A stretch of 64,000 bases of DNA from Cercophora sp. LCS_1 (Eukaryota; Ascomycota; Sordariomycetes; Sordariales; Lasiosphaeriaceae), in assembly GCA_036250225.1 (NCBI GenBank), contig JAPZLL010000022.1, positions 62,001 to 126,000 of the forward strand, in the 5' to 3' direction. The stretch's first letter is position 1; each line of letters opens with the position of its first letter. A program made the position numbers and the translations under genes. Positions 1 through 11,382 of the stretch are shown piece by piece. The notes beneath the pieces were generated by a model. That model made no database searches. It saw only the letters and a list, made by a program, of their open reading frames with translations, and had not been told where the DNA came from.

Positions 1-485
1 GAAGGTCGCAAGGAATTGTATAAGTGAGGTGTGTAAGTGAGAGGTGTAAGTGCGAGACTTGGTTGTTGGTGGAAGATGGATCGCTTTGAGAAAAAGTGTG
101 GGAGTGCTCAGGAAGAGGTGGGAGAGGTGGGAGAGGTGGGAGATTCTGCGAAATTTGCTTTCCCTCAAAAGCGTTGAAGAAGGAGCCCAAGGAAGGCACG
201 CAAACAATTTTTTAGGGTTGTGATAGGGCGCCGGAGTGACTGTGGAAGGTGCCAAAACAGATCAGATGAGAAGATGAGATCCGCCGGCGGGGGTGTAAGT
301 GGACAGACTGGACAAAGTTGAGGACGCGGCCAGTGCTCAATCAGATGGCTGTGAACATGGTACTTTCATGCCTTCCTTGTTGTGTACCCGAAGACACATT
401 GGCTTGTTTGGCCTGTGATGCTTGGTTTGGTGTTTTGACGCATTGACGATGTGCGCCGGCGTGGTAAAAAAAAAAGGGGCAAAAA

Positions 486-565
486 ACATTGGCAGAAGGC
501 GCAACCTATACTGATACCCCTGGTTGCACCTTCTTCCAAGTCTGGGTTGCACCTTCTGCCAATGT
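486..565. repeat. Inverted repeat with a third, direct partial copy
   Basis: The arm at 486-506 is the reverse complement of the arm at 545-565 with 20 of 21 positions matching, separated by 38 bases. A further direct copy of the core of the right arm lies at 522-539 (one mismatch over 18). The block could fold as a stem-loop or be the remnant of a small element. No coding function is implied. Confidence 0.75.
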
Positions 566-782
566 ATTGAGAAACAGGGGCTCATGTTGGTGATGGGTGT
601 AAGTGGTTGGGCATAAGAATAACATTTGCTTACCTGGTTGATGTTGTTGGTCAACCGGGGAGACGCAACCTCGGTGCTATTCGAATTTCACTAGGGACGT
701 CGGCGCCGGATCGGTTGCTGGAGAAGACTCAAACGCTGGACGTGGGAAGGGGAAAAGTAGAGGTGGTATGGTTGTAGGGGGG

Positions 783-1510
783 AGGTGAAAGATTATAACT
801 GATGTTTATATAGGCGTTTGGGCAGCCAACGTGGACTTGGGATGGAAATATGGAATTGTTGGAAGGAGACTTGAATGCGGGATGTGGGAAAGGGATGGGT
901 AGAGGTGAGGCTGGGTTGTCGGTGGAAAGGTGAAAGATTAGAGCTACATCCAATGTGGACTCGGGATGGAAAAGTAGAAGTATTTAGGTTAGCTGCTGGA
1001 GGAGGCGCAATTTTGGATGTGGGAAGGGGAGGGCAGAGGTGAGGTGAGGTTGTATGTGAACTTGGGATGTAAAACTGCCGTTGTAAAGACGAGCTTAGGT
1101 TATGTATGGGAAAGTATAAGTGGGAAGGGTTCATGTAGAAGTGAGGCTAGGTTGTATGCACAGAGGTGAAAGATCGGAGCTCATGTTTACATAGGTGTTT
1201 GGGCGAGTCAAGGTGGGCTTGGGATAAATTGGGAAGGTGTAAGTGCTAAGGCCACAGGTGAGGCTAGATTTTCAGGAGAGAGGTGAAAGCTGGGAGCTGG
1301 TATTTATACAGGTGTTTGGGGATCCGAAATGAGCTTTGGATGGAAATGTGGAATTGTCAAGGCGAGGCTCTACGTGAAAAGGAGAAGAGGCGAGATAAGG
1401 GTAAGTTGGGCTTGAAAAGGTACACTGGGAACGTGTAAGTGGAGGCAAACATGGAAAGTTGAGGATGTATGTGGTGGAAATGGGAGAGTAAAGGTGAGGC
1501 TAGGCTGTGT
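783..1510. repeat. Degenerate tandem repeat array
   Basis: Related units start at 783, 928, 1164 and 1281, each opening with aggtgaaag followed by a gagct-like word; the copies at 783, 1164 and 1281 continue with a tatttata/taggtgtttggg segment. Within the units a cttgggatggaaa word and a gaggtgaggctgggttgt word recur in the same order. Spacing is irregular (145, 236 and 117 bases), so copies are diverged and some lack segments. This is seen by eye; no periodicity was computed. Confidence 0.65.
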
Positions 1511-2145
1511 GTACGGAGATGATACGAGAAGATGAGGCTTTATTCGCCTTGCTGTGAGTGGTACGGGCCGAATTGTGAAGGCACAGTCATATCTGGAGGG
1601 ATTGAAGGTTGTGGGCTGGGTCTGGGAAGATGGGCGCTTCTCGCTGAGGATTCAAGACTATATCTATCTAGGGGAGGTAACCAGTGAAGCTAAAGGTTAG
1701 CATGAGAGTATGAGCGGGACGTGTAAGACATAGAAATATTGAAGCTATCAACGATTTCTGAAGCCAAGAATTCATAGATGAGAGGGGAAGAGAAGAATTA
1801 TAGGGCGGGTATAGGGCATTGAAAGGGTTAAGAGACCACAAAGTTGGAGGCGCACATGTCAACGGAGTAAATTTGAGTCTTGAATTATGTACGGCCCAAA
1901 GTTCGAGAAGATGAGTTAACTCGAGGTGAAAGAAGCGGCGCCTCAACTGCCGCAGACGAAAGGATGAGTCCGTAATGGGTGATCGAAACCTCAAGGCTTC
2001 CTTCCTCAACTCGTCGAAGCAGGAGAACTCTGCTTCGGGACATTGTCAGAGAACAACACATAGACAAGGCTGCCGACTCATCACTGGGAGTAGAGAGAAG
2101 AAGCCAGAGTTCTATTATACTGGATGCTAACTAGTCAGTTCGAAG

Positions 2146-2160
2146 CCCCCCCCCCCCCCC
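2146..2160. repeat. Poly-C tract (15 C)
   Basis: Uninterrupted run of 15 cytosines in non-coding sequence. It is mainly useful as a place where read-length errors are likely. Confidence 0.9.
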
Positions 2161-3880
2161 TAGCCTTATATTTCCAATTTAATATTGAAGAAAAGATAGC
2201 AACATCTTCTAGGGTTGTATCGAAGGTCGAGAGGATGGTCTGCTCGTGATGTTGATGACTACAAAACGCTGGCAGGAGGTCAAAGAAGATCAACTGACCA
2301 CTCGGCACGCCTTGCCTTGTATTATCTTGATATCCCTCCCACCGGTATTTTTCTATTGCCTTGATCTTGTGTATCCGGTCGGTCAGTTTCGAACAACCCG
2401 GGGAGTGTAGATACTGTGCGAGAATAGAGGCGACGGCAGTGGAAGAAGGGTTTTATAAGCAGTCAGCCCAACAAATATTATAGTGTTTGTGTGTATGGTT
2501 ACCGTACCATGGGAATACACCGTCAGGAATAACTTCGGAGGATAACGTGTGATCCAATACACGGACGACTGAAAGGGTTCGAGGACGTTGATGCAGGGCG
2601 CCCGAGATTGAGAGAAATGACGCCATTCGGAGCGGGAACGCTGCACAGCAAAATGGTCGGATGGAGGGAGCGGGTATGGAAGAGCGTGGTGCGTGTGGAT
2701 CTGCAACACGCGGGCGCTCAACGAAAAAAGGGATCCAAGAAAATGGGTGGCACGGAGAGACGCTCCTTTCCGCTCTTGACCTGGGGATATCTCTCGCACG
2801 ACCGAGGCTTACAATTCACCATAGATGAAAACGGACGGAAACAGACATGGCCTGGTAAGTTTCTGCTCGATTTGAGCTGACCTTCGGATGGCCTCCAGAG
2901 CAAAGGTTGGGATGCGCCTTCCTGCCAAGTGTGATCAAAGAAGAGCAATGATGCGCGCAGCGAAGCCCGATGGCAACCGATTCAGCGAAGCAAGATCTCA
3001 TTGCGATAACCCTTCATTTTCACGCTCCTCCAAACTTGAGGACAAATGCGACGAAATACCATCCGGATGACAATTTTTTTGGCGACGGTTTTCAGCGCCC
3101 CTCTTCCTCCTGAATGTAAACAACAATGAGCACAGGGGTGAGACTCGCTGCGGAGCACCACGGCAACGGCACCCGAACACAAAAGCACGACCGTCATGCA
3201 ACACCAAGCGGCACAACACACCGCAAATCTCCAAACCGCCGAGTCAGAACAATCCATCTTACCTCACAGCCCAGAACACCCCGGCCGAAATGCAATGCTA
3301 CATCCGAAGCAAAAAGGGCGGAATGGCGGAGTGCATGCCGCTCCGGTCGCGGGGCCAGGCCCGCTCGTTTACCATCGGGATTAATCCCCAGAGCCGCCGG
3401 CCCAACAAGCTCTAGACCATTGGAATCCTGCACGCCCTCCCTGTCAACACGCCCTAAAACGGTCCCGCATGCTTGACGGGAGGGGCGGTGGCCGCACCCC
3501 GATCTTCACACACCTCCTCCGAACTTATATCGTCGACCTCGGGCCAGCTAAACCAGGTCATGAGTCGTTGACACATTGACTCTCTTTATGTAATAGCTTC
3601 GAGGTCAGCAGACCTCCTCACAGCCTTTTCGTATTGTAATTGTTTCACCGTCTCTTCCCATTGTTCCCCGCAGCCATCGCAACCAAGTGGTCCCTTCAGC
3701 GTGCCTAGTACCTGGTCTGCATAAGAAGGTGGGCGAGAATCTATCCGCTAAACACACGTTCTTATCAATCTTCCTCGAAACTAGTTTTTCTTTTTTTGCG
3801 ACTCTACCCTGGGGGTCCCAATTGACTTTTCTTTGCTACCTTACCTTTGTGCCAACTCGAGATACCACCACTCAACCACC

Positions 3881-5034
3881 ATGGGTTCCATTCCTGTCGA
3901 ACCCCCCAAGCCATGGATCGAGACACCACTTGTGTACTCGATCCCGCTTTCCCAAGCGGCCGGCTGTAACATCTATCTCAAGCTCGAGAATCTCCAACCC
4001 TCGGGCTCCTTCAAGTCTCGGTACGGTCCTTCGACCCTCTAGCTTCACACAAGCTGACAACCTCCCAGTGGAATTGGCAACATGATGTTTCTCGCTGCAG
4101 CTGAACACCCCTCCAAAGACGTCCACTTCTTTTGCTCCTCCGAGGGCAATGCCGGGCTGGCCTGCGCCACCACCGCCGCAGCGCTGAACTGTAAAGCAAC
4201 CATTGTCACCACCAAATCAGCCCGTCAGACTGTCGTCAGCCGGCTCCGCAACCTCGGCGCTCAAGTTGTTCAGGCGGGATCCAGCTGGCCCGAAGCCGAC
4301 GCCCACCTCCACAGCGTCGTCATGGCCCAAGAGAAATCACCCTCCACCCTCGCCGTCTATGTTTCCCCCTTCAACCATCCCGAGTAAGGCACCAAAAGCC
4401 ACCTTTTGGTCGAGATAAGGCTAACTCGGCTAGCGTCTGGTCCGGAGCCGCCACGCTCGTCGACGAACTCGCTGACCAGATGCGCATGAACCATCGGGAA
4501 GCATCCATTGACGCCGTTGTGTGCAGCGTCGGCGGCGGCGGCCTTCTCAATGGCGTCATGGAAGGTCTGGAGCGCCACAAGAAGACGATCGGTCGACCTG
4601 GCCAGACACCAAAGGTGTTGGCGGTCGAGACAGTTGGTGCCGACAGTCTGAACGCCAGTGTTCGTGCCGGAGAGCACGTTACCCTGCCAAAGATCACCTC
4701 GATCGCCGGGTCACTTGGCGCGACGCGTGTGTCAGATAAGTCGTGGGAGTGGGCCAGCACGAGGAAAGATGATCTGATCAGCATCACGGTCACCGACCCC
4801 CAGGCTGCGATGGCGTGTGTTAGATTTCTCGAAGATGTGAGGATTCTCGTTGAACCGGCGTGCGGCGCGACGTTGGCGACGGCGTATTATGGCAACTTGA
4901 GGAGGCAGTTGGGGAAGGGGATGAGTGACGATGGATGGCGGGAGAGGAATGTTGTGCTGGTTGTCTGCGGCGGGTCCAATGCCAATATGGAAGCCCTGCA
5001 GGGATACAAAGAGTTGTATGGTAGCGAGGTTTGA
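3881..5034 (+). CDS. PLP-dependent L-serine/threonine dehydratase
   Basis: Three exons, 3881-4020, 4069-4383 and 4434-5034, give 351 residues. The enzyme should deaminate L-serine (and probably L-threonine) to the 2-oxo acid plus ammonia in the cytosol. Fold-type II landmarks are visible: SGSFKSRG with the Schiff-base lysine at residue 45, SSEGNAGLA for the substrate carboxylate, and the phosphate loop VGGGGLL. The first intron splits the Arg codon just after the lysine. Length and motifs fit the fungal catabolic CHA1-type family better than biosynthetic threonine deaminase, because there is no C-terminal regulatory domain. Its 3' end faces the next gene with only 51 bases between the stop codons. 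Serine racemase is a less likely alternative. Confidence 0.9.
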
Positions 5035-5085
5035 AAACTGACGGGTTTCTTGTGTTTTCTTTTCGACGGGGAGTGGATTTCTAGA

Positions 5086-5885
5086 TCATGAGCGTCTTGA
5101 ATAGATTAGCTCCGCGTATCCTTCGGGAGCGGCGGCGAAGACTTTCTCAAAGTCGTGGAGGACAAGCTTGATTTCCCCAAAGTAGTTGACACCGCCTTCC
5201 TGTGTGAAGCCCAAGCTTTTGAACAGCGCAATACTGGCGGCGTTGTCGGCCTTAATTTTGACCACGAGCTGCCTCAGCTTTGGCAACTCCGCGTTGTCCC
5301 CCAAGCGGGACGTCTTGTACTCAGTCAACACGCCGTCGAGATTGCGTTGGAGGTAATGTAGAAAAGACGAGACAACTGCCCGTCCGACGCCCTTGCCTCG
5401 ATCCTGGACCCCAGCGATCATGATGTCGACCTCGCCAACGCAAAACCCTTCTTCGTCTTCGCCGTCGTGCAAGAAGAAGTTGACATCGCCGATCATTTTC
5501 TCTTCGCAGTCAGCCTCGCCCTCTGTGATGGAAACCTGGCTATCGGTCGCCGAAAGAGGCTGGCAGATGATGAACGTGAGTTTGTCGTGGGATGCCCGCC
5601 ATGATCCCTGATTTTCATACTCTTCTTCGAGGGTGAGCCGGTCCGATGCCGTGGCTTCTTGGATGGCCTGGTTACTTTATCAGTTTCCATGTCGCAGCCC
5701 ATGCAATCGAAGCGCAACGCACCGGATCCTCCATCCACGCGTGATATTTGGGGACATGGCGGCGCTCATAAGGCACCAACAGCACCTTTGCTGTCGACAC
5801 AGCTGCAATTCCACAATATCAGTTATTCAGCTTCCGAAATTACAGAGTATGAGAAATCCACACCTGTTGATTCGTTGAGCTTCAT
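5086..5885 (-). CDS. NAT9-like GNAT N-acetyltransferase
   Basis: Minus-strand exons 5885-5864, 5802-5723 and 5667-5086 encode 227 residues. The protein starts MKLNEST and continues with VLLVPYERRHVPKYHAWM, the characteristic opening of the NAT9 family. The acetyl-CoA pyrophosphate loop is DRGKGVGR, followed by the SIALFKSLGF helix typical of the GNAT C-terminus. The first coding exon is only 22 nt, so an ORF search starting at the internal Met of MIGDVNF (5496) would miss the N-terminal third. Human NAT9 is of similar size; the substrate is not settled by sequence. It is convergent with the dehydratase and lies directly downstream of the MetRS gene on the same strand. Confidence 0.88.
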
Positions 5886-6196
5886 TTTGAGGAAGACCCG
5901 TAATTTTGTCTGTATTCGGCTCTGGCTGTGAGGGACTTAGACGGGAGCTTGCGATCGAAAATTGTGCTAAGTTTCTGCGCAGCGGCTCAGAAATGCCCTC
6001 CATCGGTAAGTGGGTCTTGGCATTCATTAGAGGGACCGATGCGCTCAGGGGTAGCAACAACCAACAATGACACCCCTAACCTCTATCTTGACCTTTTCCT
6101 TCTCTTAACATAGAATTGGGTATATCCCACGCTTGCGCTAGTTTCCTTTATAATACATTATGGTACAACCGTTGGTCTTCAGGACCGACCTGCATG

Positions 6197-8104
6197 CTAA
6201 TCCTTTAGAACCATCGGAGGAAAAAGGTTCTCCTTGCCCAGCTCAATCAGCGGAACACCGTACTCGAAGTCGGCCCCCAAGGTTGCGTGTTCCAACCGTC
6301 TCTTCTCCTTTGCGACACCAAGGTGGTCTAAGAGCTGTGCAGCCTTGCCAGGCATAAACGGTTGCAACAGAATCCCAGTGATGCGGAGACTTTCTGCCAA
6401 CACATAGATCGACTCCTGAAGGAGAGCATTGTTTGCGCTTGCTGCCTCCTTGTTTGTGGTAAGCTTAGTAGATCGCTTCGCTGTGTCCCAAGGTTTCAAC
6501 ATTGTGATGAGCTTATTCGTCTATTGCATGTTAGCATAGTATGTAAACTTGAGAATCGGGCGCTGCATACGTCAGATACTGCGCGCAGGATTTGGCGCAG
6601 TGCGGTGGGGGGCTTGACAAGTTCCTCCATGGCCCCCGTTACAAGTGGTGTCAGAGTTTGCAGCATCACCACGTGCTGCTCCAGTTCCTGTCGGATATTC
6701 ATATCCTGCGTAGCTGGCCATTTGTTTCCACGGGCAAATCTTACGGCCTCGCTAACGCTCCAAGTAGCCGACTTGGTGACGCGAGAGGCCAAGTTGCCGA
6801 TCCCGGACTGAAGTAGTTTTTTGTACCTTTCCGCTATCATGGCGTTATCGTAGTTGGCGTCGTTTTGGATGCCTCCATCATGGATCATGGAGAAGCGCAT
6901 CGCGTCAACACCCCATCTGTCAATAGCAAAGATGGGGTTGACCACGTTGCCAAGAGACTTGGACATTTTCTTGTGGTCCATCGTCCAGTGTGCATGACTG
7001 AGCACCTTTTTTGGCAGCGGAAGACCTAGAGCAATGAGCAAAGCAGGCCAGTAGACACAGTGAAACCGAGTGATGTCTTTGCCAATGACATGGACGTCGG
7101 CCGGCCACCCTCCCTCGTGTTCTCGCCCCGGCGTCCACCCTGGAAAGCCAGCTTTGGTGAGATAGTTGATCAGTGCGTCTACCCAGACATAGATAGTCTG
7201 GCTAGAATCCCCTGGAACTCGAATGCCCCATCCGAGGCGCTCGACTGGCCGCGAGATAGACAGGTCTTCCAGGTGATTTTCAACCCAAGACACCACCTCC
7301 TTCATCCTCTTGACAGGAACAACCCATTCCGGGTTTTCCTTGTAGAACTCCAGCAGGCGATCTTTCAATGCCGTCATGCGGAAGTGATAGTTTGCCTCCT
7401 CGATCCACTCAACTTTGTTCCCCGTCTCGACTGAAACCATCATGACCTCGCCGGTATAGGGATCCATCGACTTGGTGATCATCGACTCTGGATAAAAGCA
7501 TTCGTCGCTCACGCAATACCACCCCTCGTGTTTTTTGTCGTAGATGAATCCCTTTTCCTTCAGAATGATCCAAAAGTACTCAACCGCTTGGACGTGATCG
7601 GCATCGGTGGTGCGGATAAAGCGATCGTAGTCGATTTGCGCCTTCTCGGCTAGGTGCTCAAACCTCAAGGCCATCTCGTCGCAGAACTCCTTTGCGGGCA
7701 TCTGTTGGGCGTCGGCGGCGCGCTGCACTTTCATTCCGTGCTCGTCGGTTCCGGTACAGAGTATCGCTGGCCGCCCGGCGAGGGTATGCCATCGTTTGAG
7801 AACATCGGCGAGGACCATTGAGTACAAATGGCCAACATGGGGGGCTGTGAAGTGGTCAGCGCGCCGAATATATGAGAATCTGAAGCTTGAAGTGAAGTCA
7901 CTTACCAGCGTTAACGTAGAAAATGGGCGTTGTGACGTAGAATGGCTTCGTCGAGGGAGCTTGCCCTGTCGCAATGGAGCGAGTCGAAGGACGGGGAGAC
8001 AAGACCTGGCCCCGACAGGACCGACAGACCCAATTCCTCGACCAGGCTGATGATGGCTGCAATCTCAGAGCTCGCCGAGCTGCAGAAGCCCTGAGCACAT
8101 CCAT
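6197..8104 (-). CDS. MSM1: Mitochondrial methionyl-tRNA synthetase
   Basis: Minus-strand exons 8104-7906, 7844-6571 and 6520-6197 encode 598 residues. The enzyme charges mitochondrial tRNA-Met. It is a class I synthetase with the HIGH-type motif as HVGH (in APHVGHLYS, interrupted by intron 1) and an intact KMSKS (KKMSKSLGN). The CTGTDEHG and YVWVDALINY segments are MetRS-specific. The first 45 or so residues are Arg/Ser/Ala-rich and nearly free of acidic residues, as expected for a mitochondrial presequence; this, the single-domain length and the lack of a tRNA-binding tail argue against the cytosolic enzyme. The start at 8104 is chosen because it yields the presequence and splices in frame. 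A telomere-like box lies about 115 bp upstream. Confidence 0.93.
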
Positions 8105-8215
8105 TGCAACTAGCCAAATCCCCTGCCGACGCTTCCGTGTGTTGTAATTGAGCTTTGTAGCTTGTTGCCGTGTCCATCGTGAAAATCGTCAATCGGGGAC
8201 GTGGTTTTTGCAGAT

Positions 8216-8228
8216 TCAGGGTTAGGGT
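8216..8228 (-). promoter_or_regulatory. Telo-box-like CCCTAACCCT site upstream of MetRS
   Basis: Read towards the MetRS gene the sequence is taccctaaccctg, one and a half telomeric repeats about 115 bp before the start codon. Similar telo-boxes bound by Tbf1/Myb-type proteins are known in promoters of translation genes in fungi and plants. Function here is inference from position only. Confidence 0.35.
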
Positions 8229-11200
8229 ATGACGTACCCAGACAAAATATCCAGCAACCCGCCCTTCTCTCTCTATCTCAGTATGTTGCAGCAGACGATC
8301 GGAGATCGGATTTCATGTTTCATTTTCCAGAATTCCGAATGAGTGAGTTCAAAATACATACGATTTCGTTAAATTGACACTCATGGTGTACTGATTTCTG
8401 TATTGCATCATCGTCATTCTCAAAATTCACACGGGAGACGGCTGCTTGAGCATCACCTGTCTTGCCATGAGAATATTCAGTCCTCCAAATTCAGGGATAA
8501 TATTAAGACTCTAGGGCCTATCTAGGGCTCTAACGCCGCGATAAAGCCCCTTGAAATATCTTCAACCATGTCCCGAATGCTGGGTTTCCCTGTGAGTTGT
8601 GGGAGGACAACAACATCCATGACTTTACGCCAGGGCTGTGCGCTTCACTGGCCTAGTCTAGACTAGTCCAGGACCGGAAAGTAACCGAAGGGTAAAGACA
8701 TGTCAATTCCTACACCCTACCTGTGTATGCACAGCCCATATTCCCGGAAACAGGCATATGCTTCCAGGCGATGTAGTGTAGAGGCAACTACTTCCCGTTT
8801 GTCCCGAATGTGCGCTTTGCCTGTCGATGCTGACCAATCGACAAGATGGCAACCAAAGCTGTCGAAAGAAACCGCCATCTCGGGTTACAGAGAGACAAAG
8901 ATCACAGTTGCGTCCAAAAAGCCACAAAATACCACAGAAACAACTCATTGAGACCGCGTCGCACTGAAAGTCAAGGGTGGGAGTCATATGCCAACTGCCG
9001 ATACGTGAGCCTCATGAATTCTGCCCGTCAAGGTGCTTCATACCGGGTCAACCGACAAATGGGGGCAATCTACGCTATCTCTGATGTTTGCCTTGTGAGA
9101 CCGCTCGACGTGTGGGACACTTACACGTAGACTCACCGGGATCCAACAAGGTGTATGATACTGTGCCCGAAGATACCATGTCCACGGCCCCCGACAGTGA
9201 TTCCGCCATCTAGTGGAATTGGTGGCCGCTGGCCTCTCACAGTTTCGAATGCACATGTCTGCATACAAGAGCGGTGTTGTCTTGTTCCCCAAGTGTCTCC
9301 TGAACATTTCGCAGCCGCCGTGTGAGACAATCGTCTTCGACCAAACTGCTTCGGCCTGTTAGCCTTATGGTAGAAAGCCCGAGTTTGTGGGTCGGACAAT
9401 AATGAAAAACACGTGTGTTTGAGGCAGCCGATGCAGTTGGGATGGCACGGCGTTCAATTCTCGGTGAGGTTGCCGGAGAAGGCGTCATCGTGGGCGAAGG
9501 TGGCTGCTTGTGTTATCTCGGCATGTGCCAGAGGGACTTGTTTGGGGTGCCGCTTGCTTACCCATATTAAGTCTCTGTGATCGTTTCTTCGCTTATCTCG
9601 TGCCTCTTCATGATAGACTTGACATCTGCCTGTGAAACAAGTATGGCATCAGTACCCGCAAAGTCGGCTGCCTCATCGCGATAGCTTCTGGTCGAGATTG
9701 ACAACATGGCTGAGATAGGAGATAGCCTTTCTTGGCCCGCAGCCTTCCACGGCGCTGTCTCGAACTTGAGCGATTGTGGGTGTGACTGGACTTGTGGTTC
9801 CGGTAGCCAGGCAGCGCCACCTGCTCAAAAGCTGGCCATACACTTCCTTTCCAAGCCTCACTTGAAAGGGTTGGAAGGGTTGATGTTTGAACCACAGAGA
9901 ATGGAACGGAGCTCCGTTCCACACACAAAAAAAAGCTCTGGCTCAGTGAAGACATACCGGACAGTAGACAGCGTCACGGCTGGAACAAAGCTTTATTTAG
10001 AGTAGTGAACTCGTTATTCAGCCACCGTCGTTTTTGGCTAGGTTCGCCGTTGAATATGTGGGAACGGTTGCGCGGAGAGGACAATGGACTCGGCAACTGG
10101 AGAGTGAATACAGCAGGCTCATCCGCGCACAGTGTAGTAAAACCTGAGCCTGAAAAGCCGCCTATGTCCATGATATTGCGGCACACTTGTGGCACCTTAG
10201 GTAGCAACGAAGCAGCAGTACCGCAGGTCGACCCTTGCAAAGAGAAGAGCCTCGTGGGATTGGGAAAGGGAGGCTTGTCCCTGGCAGGCAGGCGCTAAGA
10301 CCCGAAGACCAGGGACGGAGAACGACGCATCCTGTCCCTGATGGAAAAGACACCAGTTCATCAGCCGCCGTGCGGGTAGCGCGAGGGGCCGCGTAGGCCC
10401 GGCACCGTTTCCTGCCTGGTGGATGCGGATACCTGGCGATTGGCGTTGGCTGGCCCTTTCGCAAAACGCGGCGACGGGAAAAGAGATGGGGGTCGGGGTC
10501 AGAAGCCAAAGAGCCAACAAGTCTGGTTTACCGCTTTAAGCTTGGGAGCATCGGTGTGGCATCCATAATGCGATCGAGACGCCCGGCTTCTGAAGGATTC
10601 ATTAGGCCCTCCACTGTCCGACGACGCCGCAGCCCGTTATTGTACGTGCTTGAACTTCCAGACTGTCGATCAGCCAAGGTGTAGGGAAACACGCGGGTGT
10701 GTTGAACAAAGAACAAGTATTCGAACACAAGGCAATGCCGAGAACAAAACCTTGATGTTGCGTGGACATGAAGCCACTCGGGCAGACGGGTGAGGGGAGA
10801 AAGTGGGCGCGGCTGCCTCTGGTGCGTTCTCAAGCTGGACCACACACCCGCAACTAATATAATCCAGCCTTGGCCCCGGTGTCTAGAAGAGGACGTGGTT
10901 AGATGGTTGATGTCGCTGAGCCTTGCGAACCAAATGCTTGAAGCGCCAGGTCAGTTTCGTAGACCCGATTGGTCTTGTTGTCCGCCCCTTCAAACCCTGG
11001 TCCCCCGCTCGCCTGCTCGGCGCGGAGCACCTTCGCATCCAAGTGCCCCACACACTCCCGCATTGCTCCGTCCCCGCCGTCATCAGAATCGCGCCGATTC
11101 ACAGTTGGACGACGCTCCCGTCAGCAGTTTCTTACTATTTGGTAATATTTATATGCGAGACTCACCTGAATCTGCCTCAATTCGGATCCGTGTTATTGCT

Positions 11201-11382
11201 GGAAAGTCCACCGTTTTGGCTCGTGTGACTTTCTGCAGGCCTTGACGTGCCCTCCCCCACCAACCGACATCCTGTCGCGACCAGCCGAGAACCAACATAC
11301 CCATCGCCCCGCCCCACGGCACGATGCCCTGAGCTTGCTTCTGTGTTGACAAATCGCGCCTGGAAAGGAAGAAACGCGCAAA
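8229..11382. other. 3.1-kb intergenic region, no gene recognised
   Basis: Only short overlapping ORFs occur on both strands, none with a recognisable motif, a credible start context or consistent splice structure. I looked by eye for tRNA A/B boxes, 5S rRNA and transposon terminal repeats and saw none. The last few hundred bases before 11383 are the presumed promoter and leader of the next gene. Confidence 0.55.

Larger units (their letters stand above)
1..3880. other. Gene-free, purine-skewed region
   Basis: I find no supportable gene. The + strand of roughly the first 1.7 kb is strikingly G/A-rich, with many variants of short words such as aggtgaaaga and gtgtaagtg, and long stretches read as degenerate tandem repeats. 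The minus-strand ORFs here are low-complexity Ser/Pro/His-rich translations of that bias and do not look like proteins. A 15-base C run lies at 2146-2160. The last 300 bases are ordinary pyrimidine-rich 5' flank of the dehydratase gene. Confidence 0.6.

Noticed and set aside
729..1134. Ser/Pro/His-rich minus-strand ORFs
   Set aside because: Low-complexity translation of the purine-rich repeat array.
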